Source of the DNA: Bryobacterales bacterium F-183
GTDB taxonomy: Bacteria; Acidobacteriota; Terriglobia; Bryobacterales; Bryobacteraceae
Length of the DNA stretch: 64,000 nucleotides
Assembly: GCA_016865505.2 (NCBI GenBank)
Contig: AP025252.1
Coordinates: forward strand, 496,001-560,000
Direction of reading: 5' to 3'
In this document: in pieces, positions 53,728 to 61,524 of the stretch
Layout: every line of letters begins with the position of its first letter
How positions within the stretch are numbered: position 1 is the stretch's first letter
The notes under the pieces: generated by a model
What the model was told of the DNA's origin: nothing
Database searches by the model: none
What the model saw: only the letters and a program-made list of their open reading frames with translations
Position numbers and translations under genes: made by a program

Positions 53728-54087
53728 TCACTTTAGCCCAGTCGACAGTGACGACCTTAGAAACAGCCAGCCAAGGCATCCCCCACCGAGGAAGGTGAGT
53801 GAATTGCCGATCACGAAGGCGGCGGCCCACCGGCGTGATTCTTGCGGAACCCGCGGCGATAGCCATCGCCACATCTGCCAGAAAAGCACGGGCGACGATG
53901 CAAACAGCGCGACGAGCGCCGGGGACTTCACCCAGATCACTTGAAATGCATCCATCGGCGCAATATCTCCGATTGGGTGCTGCATCAGCATCGGTACAAC
54001 CGGTGCGGAGATGATTCGCCAAAGCGAGTTGGCGAACCACACCGCAATCACAAATGTGCAGCCGTAGGCGAACACAAACGTCCGCAT
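53728..54087 (-). pseudogene. Truncated second TatC (N-terminal half only)
   Basis: 119 residues that align with the adjacent full TatC from its first TM helix on: FANSLWRIISAPV against FANDIWRVISEPA, PMDAFQVIWVKSP against PMEQFQTIWVKAP, and LFWQMWRWLSP against VLWQVWGFISP. The first cytoplasmic segment and the last two to three TM helices are missing; the final residues run into the promoter of the DUF1080 gene. It starts 4 bases after tatC. Either a decaying tandem duplicate or a small accessory membrane protein. Confidence 0.75.
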
Positions 54088-54091
54088 GGTG

Positions 54092-55258
54092 TTACTGGGT
54101 CAGAAATGGCCAGTACGGAATGAGTTTATAGCCGTACTTGGTGACGGCCAGCCAGACCCCGCCGCCAGCCAGCGCCAGGACCACGAGCAGGCTCAGGATC
54201 ACCCATTTCCACGGGAACTTCTTGCCTTCGCGGTTCAGTTCCAGCAGGTACGATGCGAAGACGCCGACGAAGAACAGCAGCATCATCGGCACCGCGAACA
54301 TCATCAGGTTGAAAATGTCCGGCGTCGGCGTGATCACGGCCGCCAGGATCATGATGCCCAGGATCGCGTAGCGCGAATTGGCCAGCAGGAACCTGGGGCT
54401 GGCGATGCGGATCAAGGTCAGGAAGAAGATCAGCACCGGGAGTTCGAACACCAGCGCGACACCGAGCGTGACGTTGACGAACAGATCGAAGTATTCGGAA
54501 ATCGTCACCATCGCCACCACGTTTGCGTCGCGGCCGAGGCCCAGCAGGAACTCGAGACCGAAGCGGAAGACGACGAAGTACGCGAAGAGTCCACCGGTGA
54601 TGAAGAGGCCGGAGGTACAGAGGATGAACGGGATCGCCCAGCGGCGCTCGCGCTTGTAGAGGCCGGGCGAGATAAAGCCCCAAACTTGCCAAAGCACGAT
54701 CGGCGAGGCGAGGAAGATCGATACCACCATCGGCGCCTTGACCCAGATGGTTTGGAACTGCTCCATCGGCGTGATGGCGATCAACTGGGGGTTGTACTTC
54801 AGATTGCGCAGCGCGGCGATGGCCGGTTCGCTGATGACGCGCCAGATATCGTTGGCAAAGATCAGAGAGAACGCAAAGGCACCGACAAACCCCATCAGCG
54901 CGCGGATGATGCGGGTACGCAGTTCTTCCAGGTGTTCCAGGAAGGACATGCGCAGCATGCCGTCTTCTTCGCCGTCCTCTTCGTCCTCATCGTCGGGCGG
55001 CGGAGGCGGCTTGGGTGGCGGATTGTTGCCTTTGGTGACAGGAGCAGCGGCTGGAGCAGCAACAACCGCGGCGGCGGGCGCAGGATCCGGCGCGGGCGTA
55101 GATTCGCCGTACCGGTAGGCCGGTTCGCCGGACTCGTCATAGCCGTACGCGTCCTGGTAGCCGTTGTCGACACCCTGACTGTGGTGGACTTTCGTGTCGC
55201 CGCCCGAAGGCTCAGGAGCGGATTGCTCCGCCCCTGTGGTGCTCTTATCTTCAGACAT
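54092..55258 (-). CDS. tatC: Sec-independent translocase subunit TatC with long disordered N-terminus
   Basis: 388 residues. Residues 1-100 are a disordered, acidic and Pro/Ala-rich extension ending DDEDEEDGEEDG. The normal TatC starts at about 101 (SFLEHLEELRTRIIRALMGF) with six TM helices and the conserved Glu/loop segments (FANDIWRVISEP, FQTIWVKAPMV, SPGLYKRERRW). It receives twin-arginine signal peptides; four Tat-like signals are seen in this window. It follows the TatA/B gene by 7 bases on the same strand. Confidence 0.93.
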   Translation of the reverse strand: MSEDKSTTGAEQSAPEPSGGDTKVHHSQGVDNGYQDAYGYDESGEPAYRYGESTPAPDPAPAAAVVAAPAAAPVTKGNNPPPKPPPPPDDEDEEDGEEDGMLRMSFLEHLEELRTRIIRALMGFVGAFAFSLIFANDIWRVISEPAIAALRNLKYNPQLIAITPMEQFQTIWVKAPMVVSIFLASPIVLWQVWGFISPGLYKRERRWAIPFILCTSGLFITGGLFAYFVVFRFGLEFLLGLGRDANVVAMVTISEYFDLFVNVTLGVALVFELPVLIFFLTLIRIASPRFLLANSRYAILGIMILAAVITPTPDIFNLMMFAVPMMLLFFVGVFASYLLELNREGKKFPWKWVILSLLVVLALAGGGVWLAVTKYGYKLIPYWPFLTQ

Positions 55259-55265
55259 CCAGACT

Positions 55266-55808
55266 TTAGGCCTTTTCAGCGGCTGCAGGGGTCTCGATGG
55301 CCGAGCCGCGGGAAATCGTTCCTTCGGCCGGTTTCAAGGTTACTGCCGCTGTGGTCGATTCGGCGCCCTGAGTTGCGGGTTCGCCTACGTGGGAGCTGTC
55401 TGCGGTAGCTGTGGAATCACTGGTCGTCGTGGTGGACTCCGGCGCCGCCGACCCATCATCCAGGGACCGGTAGTGCTCGGAATCATAATACGCAGAGTCG
55501 TAATAGCTGGAATCCTCATAGGTTCCCGGCTGGTACGTGGTGTTGGCATGGGCCGAGTGCTGATCGTCAGACATGCTGCCCGAGATATCGTCCATGTACT
55601 TCTGCGTGGTTTCGCGCAATGATTCGTTCTCACGCTCTATGGACTGCATTTCGCGATCGAACGTGGCTTTTAGCTCGTTCGACGCGCGCCGGAATTCAGT
55701 GACGGCTTTACCAATCGTGCGCCCCAGTTCCGGCAGCTTTTTAGGGCCGAAAAGAACGAGGGCGGCAAGAAAGATAACAACCATCTCCTGCCAACCTAGC
55801 GAGAGCAT
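55266..55808 (-). CDS. TatA/TatB family translocase subunit
   Basis: 180 residues. One N-terminal TM helix with the hinge FGPKKLPELGRTIGKA, then an amphipathic helix (FRRASNELKATFDREMQSIE). The N-terminal Leu-Gly-Trp-Gln-Glu favours the TatB/TatA group without deciding. The tail (about 90-180) is acidic, Ser/Thr-rich and has many Tyr (YQPGTYEDSSYYDSAYYDSE). Strong Shine-Dalgarno AGGAGGAG before the ATG. First gene of the tat operon here. Confidence 0.92.
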   Translation of the reverse strand: MLSLGWQEMVVIFLAALVLFGPKKLPELGRTIGKAVTEFRRASNELKATFDREMQSIERENESLRETTQKYMDDISGSMSDDQHSAHANTTYQPGTYEDSSYYDSAYYDSEHYRSLDDGSAAPESTTTTSDSTATADSSHVGEPATQGAESTTAAVTLKPAEGTISRGSAIETPAAAEKA

Positions 55809-55870
55809 CGAAAACTCCTCCTACCCCGACAGTGTACCAACTCCGCCTCAGGACGGGCATAATTTGAGGT

Positions 55871-56608
55871 GTGAACGTACGAGACAAAGTAGTGGTGGTA
55901 ACCGGCGCGGCGCGGGGTATCGGACAGGGGATCGCCCAGGTTTTGTTGCGGAACGGCGCTCGGGTGGTGGGGGTGGACCGTACCGCAGGCGAGGGCGTGG
56001 ACGTCGTGGCAGACATCTCGACCCCGGAAGCCAATCGCGACATGGTGGCGTACGCCGTCCAGAAGTACGGGCGGTTGGATGCGGTGGTGGCGTGTGCGGC
56101 GGTGAGCCGGCGCGGACCGTTTGTGGATATCCAGCCGGAGGACTTGGCGTTTACCTTTGCCCCTACCTTGTACGGCGCTTTCTACACCTGCCAGGCGGGG
56201 GCGAAGCAGTTGATCGCGCAGGGTGGAGGCGGCAGCATCCTGATTGTCGGGTCAGTCCACGTGCACCAGCACAACCCGAACTCCGCGTCGTACAACATGG
56301 CGAAGGCGGCGATGGCCAGTTTGTCGCGTACCATCGCGTCGGAGTTGGCGGGGTACGGCATCCGGGTGAACTCGATTCTGCCAGGGTGGACGGATACGCC
56401 GGGAGAGCTCAACTTTGCGACGCGCGAACAGTTGGACGAAGCAGGGCGTCGGCTGCCATTGGGCAGGCTGGGTCAACCGGAGGACGTCGGGCAGGCGGCG
56501 CTGTACCTGCTGTCGGACGAGGCGGCGTACGTCACCGGGTGCGAACTGCTGGTGGACGGCGGGATCACACTGAATACGAGGTCGGCGAATTCGAAAGGCA
56601 ACGCATGA
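55871..56608 (+). CDS. SDR family NAD(P)-dependent oxidoreductase
   Basis: 245 residues. Rossmann motif VVVVTGAARGIGQG, a middle VACAAVS (NNAG equivalent), catalytic YNMAK after SVHVHQHNPNSAS, and the end LYLLSDEAAYVTGCELLVDG. A classical SDR reducing or oxidising an alcohol/ketone. Start GTG at 55871; CATAAT (55858-55863) is 7 bases upstream, so leaderless expression is likely. The stop overlaps the next small gene by ATGA. Confidence 0.92.
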   Translation: MNVRDKVVVVTGAARGIGQGIAQVLLRNGARVVGVDRTAGEGVDVVADISTPEANRDMVAYAVQKYGRLDAVVACAAVSRRGPFVDIQPEDLAFTFAPTLYGAFYTCQAGAKQLIAQGGGGSILIVGSVHVHQHNPNSASYNMAKAAMASLSRTIASELAGYGIRVNSILPGWTDTPGELNFATREQLDEAGRRLPLGRLGQPEDVGQAALYLLSDEAAYVTGCELLVDGGITLNTRSANSKGNA

Positions 56609-56775
56609 AGAAGAAAGCGACGGTGGTGGAGATCAAGACGGACAGCGGCAAGAAGGCTCGCACGCAGGCCCGGGCAACGGTGGGTATCGTGAAGCCGTCG
56701 CGTCCCTTGGAGGAGCGGCAGGCGCCGGAGCGCAAGCCCAAGCACAAAAAACCGATCGTGCCGGACGAAGAATAG
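56605..56775 (+). CDS. Small basic Lys-rich protein
   Basis: 56 residues, about a third Lys or Arg, no hydrophobic segment: MKKKATVVEIKTDSGKK then Ala/Arg and a Pro-rich tail KPKHKKPIVPDEE. Starts in the ATGA overlap with the SDR gene, which supports real translation. Could bind nucleic acid or be disordered. No family recognised. 36 bases before the Hcp-like gene. Confidence 0.6.
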   Translation: MKKKATVVEIKTDSGKKARTQARATVGIVKPSRPLEERQAPERKPKHKKPIVPDEE

Positions 56776-56811
56776 CGAAATTCTTCCGGCCGTTTCCGCT
56801 TACCGCTTGCC

Positions 56812-57198
56812 ATGGATCAATATCTCCGGTTGAGCGGCGTCAAAGGAAACTCCAAAGCAGCGGGGTACGCCGGGTGGATCGAGCTGCTGGAGCATGAAGT
56901 GGGGCCGAAGCCGTCACACGGGGGCACAGGCTCAGGCGTTACTATTTCGACACCGACGTACCTGATGGCGAAGTTTCGCGAGGACTCCAACTATTCCTCA
57001 CGCATCGCGCAATTGGCGATGAGTGGTGCGCTAATCCCGGACGGGGAACTGGACCTGTACAACGGGACTCCGCAGACCTATTTGGGGACATACCGATTTA
57101 CGGGACTGAGCATTTCCTCTTACGAGGTTGGCGGCGGCGACGCGCCGTTCCAACGGGCGACCTTCCTGTTCCAGAGCATCAAGTTCGAGAACGGCTAG
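56812..57198 (+). CDS. Hcp family type VI secretion tube protein, orphan
   Basis: 128 residues, slightly short for Hcp. It has the Hcp start MDQYLRLSGVKGNSKAAGYAGWIELL, where the first strand and KG-(E/N)S and G-W-I-E/L pattern are typical, followed by a beta barrel with TPTYLMAKFRED and FLFQSIKFENG at the end. Hcp hexamers form the inner tube of the T6SS and carry effectors. No T6SS sheath, baseplate, TssM or ClpV gene is in the window. The 3' end overlaps the convergent sialidase gene by 4 bases. Confidence 0.8.
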   Translation: MDQYLRLSGVKGNSKAAGYAGWIELLEHEVGPKPSHGGTGSGVTISTPTYLMAKFREDSNYSSRIAQLAMSGALIPDGELDLYNGTPQTYLGTYRFTGLSISSYEVGGGDAPFQRATFLFQSIKFENG

Positions 57199-58868
57199 GC
57201 AGGAATGGCACAGCCGACAGCTTTTGCCGTGCTGACCTTCGGCTTGCCACCGGCCAACACGGCATCGAGCGCGTCGCGCAGTTCGCGATGCTGGGGCTGG
57301 TTGCGGTACTTGCCGAAGTCGACATAACGGTCGTCGATGCGGCCCGTGTACACCAGTTGGCCGTTGACGAACACGGCGGCTTGCGGAGTGGTGCTTGCCT
57401 TGGCGCGGCGGCTGAGATCGCGGCCTGTGTCGGCGATGCCGGGCATCGGCAGGCGGTATTCGGCACGATGCTTTTCGATGTCGCCACCGAGCGGGTACAC
57501 CAGTTGGAAGTCCACACCTTTGGCGCTGTATTGCTCGTAAATCGCGGCGATTTCCGGGGCGTAGCGATTGGACACGGGACAGTCCGTACGGACGAAGATC
57601 TGCACCGATGCGCGGGGTCCATCATCCGGCGTGATGCGGTAGGCGTAGGCGTCGCCTTCCCAGCCGTTGGGGAACGCAAACAGGCGCGTGCAATGCACCA
57701 CGATCTCGCGCGTCGCGCGATCTTCACGGGCGTAGAAATTGGATAAGGTAAGGATCTCGTCCTCGCCGTCGGCACGTGTGTCGATGGTGCGTACGGTGTT
57801 CTTGCGGAGCAGGCCGGTGTCGAGGTCCACTTCGCCGATCACCAGCGGGTAGCGAGGCCGGTTGCCGCGCGGGTTCTGCGGCGTGATGTTGCCAATCCAG
57901 TACAGGCGGCCGTTGCTGTGGTGCAGCAGTTGCGAGCAGGCGCTGGGCGAAAAGAAGGTCTCGCCGGTTTCGGCGTAGGTCCAGGGTTCGGGCTTGGTCC
58001 AGGCGATGGCGTCTTTCGAGTACGACACCCAGCGGAGGCCGGGCAGTTCGGGCTTACGGTCGTTGGCGCCGCGCATCACGCAGAGATAGCGGCCATCGCG
58101 CAGGCGGCCCAGGGTCGGCTCGATCGTACCTCGCGTCGTGCGAGCGGGGTCGCCTTCAATGCGATTGCTGATGCGCCATTCGAGTTCTGTCTTGTTCTTC
58201 CAGGTGGCGTGCAGGATTGCCGAGTAATGATACGTGTAGCCGCCGCCGGGATTGTCGAGCGTACCGTCCGGCTTCAACGGAGTGATCTCAACCGGCAGCA
58301 AAAAGCCGTTGTCTGTGGCCAGCGGTTGCGAGGTCTGGTCGCCGATGGTGATGCTGTTCTTGCCCAGAAAAACGTCGGAAAACGGGCTGTTTTCCGGCTG
58401 CCCGTTCTGGCGCGCCATGCGGACCGGCGTGCGCGTGACAAAGCCGTCGCGCGACACCGTGTAATAAACCTGCCACTGCCGCAGACCTTCGAGCGGATCG
58501 TCCGTCGGCAGGATACCTTCGTTCCAGATTTCCACCGCCGCGCCGTGCTTTGCGTCCACCCAATAGCCGCGCAGGTGGCGTCGCAACCGGCCTTGCGGGC
58601 GGACCTCGCCGGTAGGCTGCTCGACAGGCGCAGACCACGTCTTGCCGTTGTCTTTGGACCGGCGTATGAACGCGGTGTCGATCGTGTCCGAACGGCTCCA
58701 ACGTTGTTCGACCGAGATCATGTCGAGGCCGTTGGGCTTGACGTAGTAGGCCGACGCCATCACGGCGTTGCCCTTGCCCGGCGACTTGATGAAGATCTCG
58801 CGGCGGATTGCCTGCGCGGCGGCAATGGCCGGAAAGGCCGCTGCAAACAACAGGGAACGTCTGGTCAC
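57195..58868 (-). CDS. Secreted sialidase/BNR-repeat protein fused to a redoxin domain
   Basis: 557 residues from GTG 58868, with Tat-like signal MTRRSLLFAAAFPAIAAAQ. Residues ~25-415 are a BNR/sialidase-like propeller (RRSKDNGKTWSAPVEQ, YSKDAIAWTKPEPWTY, NGRLYWIGNI). Residues ~420-557 are a thioredoxin-fold redoxin (VRTDCPVSNRYAPEIAAIYE, AAVFVNGQLVYTGRIDDRY, ending AVGCAIPA). In the first motif only one Cys is kept. Joining a glycan-type propeller to a redoxin is unusual; a deletion-born fusion is possible. Divergent from ruvX with 38 bases between. Confidence 0.8.
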   Translation of the reverse strand: MTRRSLLFAAAFPAIAAAQAIRREIFIKSPGKGNAVMASAYYVKPNGLDMISVEQRWSRSDTIDTAFIRRSKDNGKTWSAPVEQPTGEVRPQGRLRRHLRGYWVDAKHGAAVEIWNEGILPTDDPLEGLRQWQVYYTVSRDGFVTRTPVRMARQNGQPENSPFSDVFLGKNSITIGDQTSQPLATDNGFLLPVEITPLKPDGTLDNPGGGYTYHYSAILHATWKNKTELEWRISNRIEGDPARTTRGTIEPTLGRLRDGRYLCVMRGANDRKPELPGLRWVSYSKDAIAWTKPEPWTYAETGETFFSPSACSQLLHHSNGRLYWIGNITPQNPRGNRPRYPLVIGEVDLDTGLLRKNTVRTIDTRADGEDEILTLSNFYAREDRATREIVVHCTRLFAFPNGWEGDAYAYRITPDDGPRASVQIFVRTDCPVSNRYAPEIAAIYEQYSAKGVDFQLVYPLGGDIEKHRAEYRLPMPGIADTGRDLSRRAKASTTPQAAVFVNGQLVYTGRIDDRYVDFGKYRNQPQHRELRDALDAVLAGGKPKVSTAKAVGCAIPA

Positions 58869-58906
58869 TACAGGCGATTCTACTGTACGCTTAGTACAGC
58901 AGCGGC

Positions 58907-59374
58907 GTGTCCCGACCAGTTCCTCCTCCAACAGGCCGGATCCTTGCGATGGATCTGGGCAAGAAGCGCATCGGCCTCGCCTTGAGCGACGGGCTTCGCA
59001 TCACTGCGCAAGGCATCGACACGCTGTACCGCACGCGGATCCGCGAGGATCTGGACGCGCTGGCCCGCTTGATCGAAGAGCGCGAAGTGAACTGGATCGT
59101 ACTGGGTGACCCCAAGCATATGAGCGGGGGCGAAAGCCGCCAGCAGACCTACACGCACGAGTTTGGCGATCGCCTGGCCGAGCGTACGGGCGTGGGCATC
59201 GACTATTGGGACGAGCGTCTGACGTCTGTGGAGGCGGGTCGCGTACTGCGGTCGAGCGGTATCAGTATCGAGAAGCGCGCAAAGGCGGTGGACAAGCTGT
59301 CGGCGGTGCTGCTGCTCGAAAGCTACCTCGATTATTTGCAGATGATGCGTGATGCAGCGGAGAACGCGGAATGA
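58907..59374 (+). CDS. ruvX: Holliday junction resolvase-like protein RuvX/YqgF
   Basis: 155 residues, GTG start. RNase-H-like fold: ILAMDLGKKRIGLALSDGL (catalytic Asp), VLGDPKHMSGGES, and YWDERLTSVEA with the second acidic residues; KAVDKLSAVLLLESYL near the end. Takes part in rRNA (16S) maturation and possibly DNA recombination. Overlaps mltG by 4 bases, the common yqgF-mltG order. Confidence 0.94.
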   Translation: MSRPVPPPTGRILAMDLGKKRIGLALSDGLRITAQGIDTLYRTRIREDLDALARLIEEREVNWIVLGDPKHMSGGESRQQTYTHEFGDRLAERTGVGIDYWDERLTSVEAGRVLRSSGISIEKRAKAVDKLSAVLLLESYLDYLQMMRDAAENAE

Positions 59375-60366
59375 AGAAGTACTTGCTGCTGTTGGCTTCG
59401 TTGGTATGCCTTGGTGCGGGAACCATCTGGTTTCTGGCGTTTCAGCCGTACAAGGGTTTTGGTGACACGGCGCTGGTGGACCTGCCCCGCGGGACATCCA
59501 CCGCAGAGATGGCACGGCGCTTGGCAGAAGTGGGCGTGGTGCGGCATCCAATGTTGTTTCAGTTGGCCCGCGCGTTGAATCCTGGCGCCAAGCTGCAGGC
59601 AGGCGAGTACGAGTTCACGCGCGCGGCGTCGCCGTCTGAAGTACTGGACCGTATCGCGCGCGGCGACGTTCACTACTACGAGATTTCGATTCCTGAAGGC
59701 AGCAATATGTTTGACGCGGCCGAGGCCGTGGGCAAGATTGGCTTCTTGAAAGCCGATGACTTTTTGCAAGCTGCGAAGAACCCCAAGGCGATTCGCGATC
59801 TGGCGCCGGGCGCGCCGTCTTTAGAGGGTTTTCTGTTTCCGGCAACGTATCGCGTCACCAAGTCCACCACGGTGGATCAAGTGGTGAAGATGATGCTCGA
59901 TCAATTCCGGCGGCAATGGAAGGTGGCGAGCAAGGGCCAAACCAATCTGAATGTCCTGGAGATGGTGACCTTGGCGTCGCTCGTCGAGAAGGAGTCCGGT
60001 GTCGCGAGCGAGCGACCCATCGTCGCTTCGGTGTACGCGAACCGTTTGCGTAAGGGGCAGAAGTTGGACGCCGATCCCACTACGATTTACGCGGCGATGC
60101 TGCAGGGCCGTTATCGCGGGACGATTTACAAATCTGACCTGGCGAGCGACCATCCGTACAACACGTACCAGCATACGGGCCTGCCGCCGGGTCCGATTGC
60201 GAATCCCGGCTTAGCGTCGCTACAGGCAGCGGTGAAGCCTGCGGAGACGGAGTACCTGTTTTTTGTGGCGAAGGGCGACAACTCCGGCCAGCATAATTTT
60301 TCCAAGGATTACAGCGGACACCAGCAGTTTGTGGCGCAGTACCGTCAGCGGATGTTGCGCAAGTAG
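59371..60366 (+). CDS. mltG: Endolytic transglycosylase MltG
   Basis: 331 residues, with an N-terminal TM anchor (YLLLLASLVCLGAGTIWFLA). A LysM-like part (60-150) precedes the YceG domain, with catalytic Glu in SLVEKESGV and the conserved LDADPTTIYA, HPYNTYQHTGLPPGPI and FSKDYSGH. It cuts nascent peptidoglycan strands in the periplasm and is thought to end glycan synthesis. Its 3' end overlaps the convergent pseudouridine synthase gene by 22 bases. Confidence 0.95.
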   Translation: MKKYLLLLASLVCLGAGTIWFLAFQPYKGFGDTALVDLPRGTSTAEMARRLAEVGVVRHPMLFQLARALNPGAKLQAGEYEFTRAASPSEVLDRIARGDVHYYEISIPEGSNMFDAAEAVGKIGFLKADDFLQAAKNPKAIRDLAPGAPSLEGFLFPATYRVTKSTTVDQVVKMMLDQFRRQWKVASKGQTNLNVLEMVTLASLVEKESGVASERPIVASVYANRLRKGQKLDADPTTIYAAMLQGRYRGTIYKSDLASDHPYNTYQHTGLPPGPIANPGLASLQAAVKPAETEYLFFVAKGDNSGQHNFSKDYSGHQQFVAQYRQRMLRK

Positions 60367-60950
60367 CGCAGTTCCTCGGGTGTGACGTTGCGCCACTGAC
60401 CGGCGGTCAGTCCATCGACCTTGATCTTGCCGATCGCGACGCGGATGAGCCGCAAGGTGGGATGTCCGATGGCCGCCGTCATGTGCCGGACCTGGCGATT
60501 GCGTCCTTCTGTGAGCGTCAACTCGATCCATGCAGTGGGTACGTTCAAGCGGAATCGTACGGGCGGGTCGCGTGGAGGTACGCTTGCTGGTTCGTCGATG
60601 ATCTTGGCCTTGGCGGGCCTTGTCTTATAGCCGTCGGTGATGATGACCCCTGTTTGCAGGGCTTTCAACGCATCGGGCGATGGGATACGATCCACTTGGG
60701 CCCAGTACGTGCGCGGATGCTCGAACTTCGGGTCGCTTAGGCGATGCTGTAGTGCGCCGTCGCTGGTGAGCAGCATGAGGCCTTCGCTGTCTTTGTCGAG
60801 GCGCCCGACGGGGTACACGTCTTTGATCGGGATGAAGTCGCGCAGGCAATGATCGTCGCCGCTGAATTGCGACACCACGCCGTACGGCTTGTGAAACAGG
60901 ATGTACCTAAAACTCAATGGAAGCCAGCAATTCTGAGGGCTTTCGGTCAA
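60345..60950 (-). CDS. rRNA pseudouridine synthase (RluE/RsuA group)
   Basis: 201 residues at most. No S4 domain, as in RluE-type enzymes. Catalytic core: FHKPYGVVSQF, VGRLDKDSEGLMLLT (catalytic Asp), the C-terminal ELTLTEGRNRQVRHM and LRLIRVAIGKI. Isomerises a uridine in 23S rRNA; exact site unknown. The ATG at 60950 overlaps the regulator gene by 44 bases. A TTG at 60917 would reduce this and leave the domain intact; start uncertain. Confidence 0.9.
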   Translation of the reverse strand: MTESPQNCWLPLSFRYILFHKPYGVVSQFSGDDHCLRDFIPIKDVYPVGRLDKDSEGLMLLTSDGALQHRLSDPKFEHPRTYWAQVDRIPSPDALKALQTGVIITDGYKTRPAKAKIIDEPASVPPRDPPVRFRLNVPTAWIELTLTEGRNRQVRHMTAAIGHPTLRLIRVAIGKIKVDGLTAGQWRNVTPEELRYLRNIR

Positions 60951-61524
60951 ACGCGCGACAAATGGCGAGCAGACTGTCGAGACTCGGCATGTTGATGCCG
61001 CGTTCGATGGAACTGATCTGCGACATGCTGAGCCGTGTCGCTGCGGCGAGATCTTTCAACGACCAGTCGCGCTCTGTACGTAGCATCTTGATGCGATGGC
61101 CAAGCTTTTCGCGGAACTTCGCGTACGCGCCGCGGCCCAGGCCGTACTCATCGACGGCATGCTGCAACACCGTACGCAATTGGGCCAGTGAGAATGGCTT
61201 TGAGATGTAATCGAAGACCTTGAGCTTAAATGTCGTGCGCATGTCTTCAAGCGACGGGTAACCGGTGATGATGATGACGCAGATGCCGGGCCAGCGGGTG
61301 AGTAGTGTTTCGGCCACCTGCAGACCGTCGTCGGCGCCCATCTTCATGTCGAGCAGGACGATTTCCGGCACCTGTTGCTCCGAAGATGCGAAGAGTTCTT
61401 CGGCCGTTGCAAACGCGCGAACCTGATAGTCGCCTTCGTCGCGCACCAGGTCTTCCAGGTAGTTGCGAAAGTCGAGATCGTCGTCGAGGATCGCGATGTC
61501 CACCAACTCAGCCACGTGCGGCAC
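60907..61524 (-). CDS. Response regulator with REC and XRE-type HTH domains
   Basis: 205 residues, GTG start. Receiver domain with DDD (14-16), phospho-acceptor Asp59 in VLLDMKMG, ITGYPS and KPFSLAQL. A C-terminal XRE/Cro-type HTH (about 140-205) follows: IKMLRTERDWSLKDLAAATR, LSMSQISSIERGINMPSLDS. Fusing REC to an XRE domain is uncommon. It overlaps the histidine kinase gene by 17 bases; the kinase is its obvious partner. Confidence 0.93.
   Translation of the reverse strand: MPHVAELVDIAILDDDLDFRNYLEDLVRDEGDYQVRAFATAEELFASSEQQVPEIVLLDMKMGADDGLQVAETLLTRWPGICVIIITGYPSLEDMRTTFKLKVFDYISKPFSLAQLRTVLQHAVDEYGLGRGAYAKFREKLGHRIKMLRTERDWSLKDLAAATRLSMSQISSIERGINMPSLDSLLAICRAFDRKPSELLASIEF

Noticed and set aside
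54086-55408. 440-codon plus-strand frame opposite tatC
   Set aside because: Charged low-complexity shadow; TatC and TatA/B on the other strand are clear.
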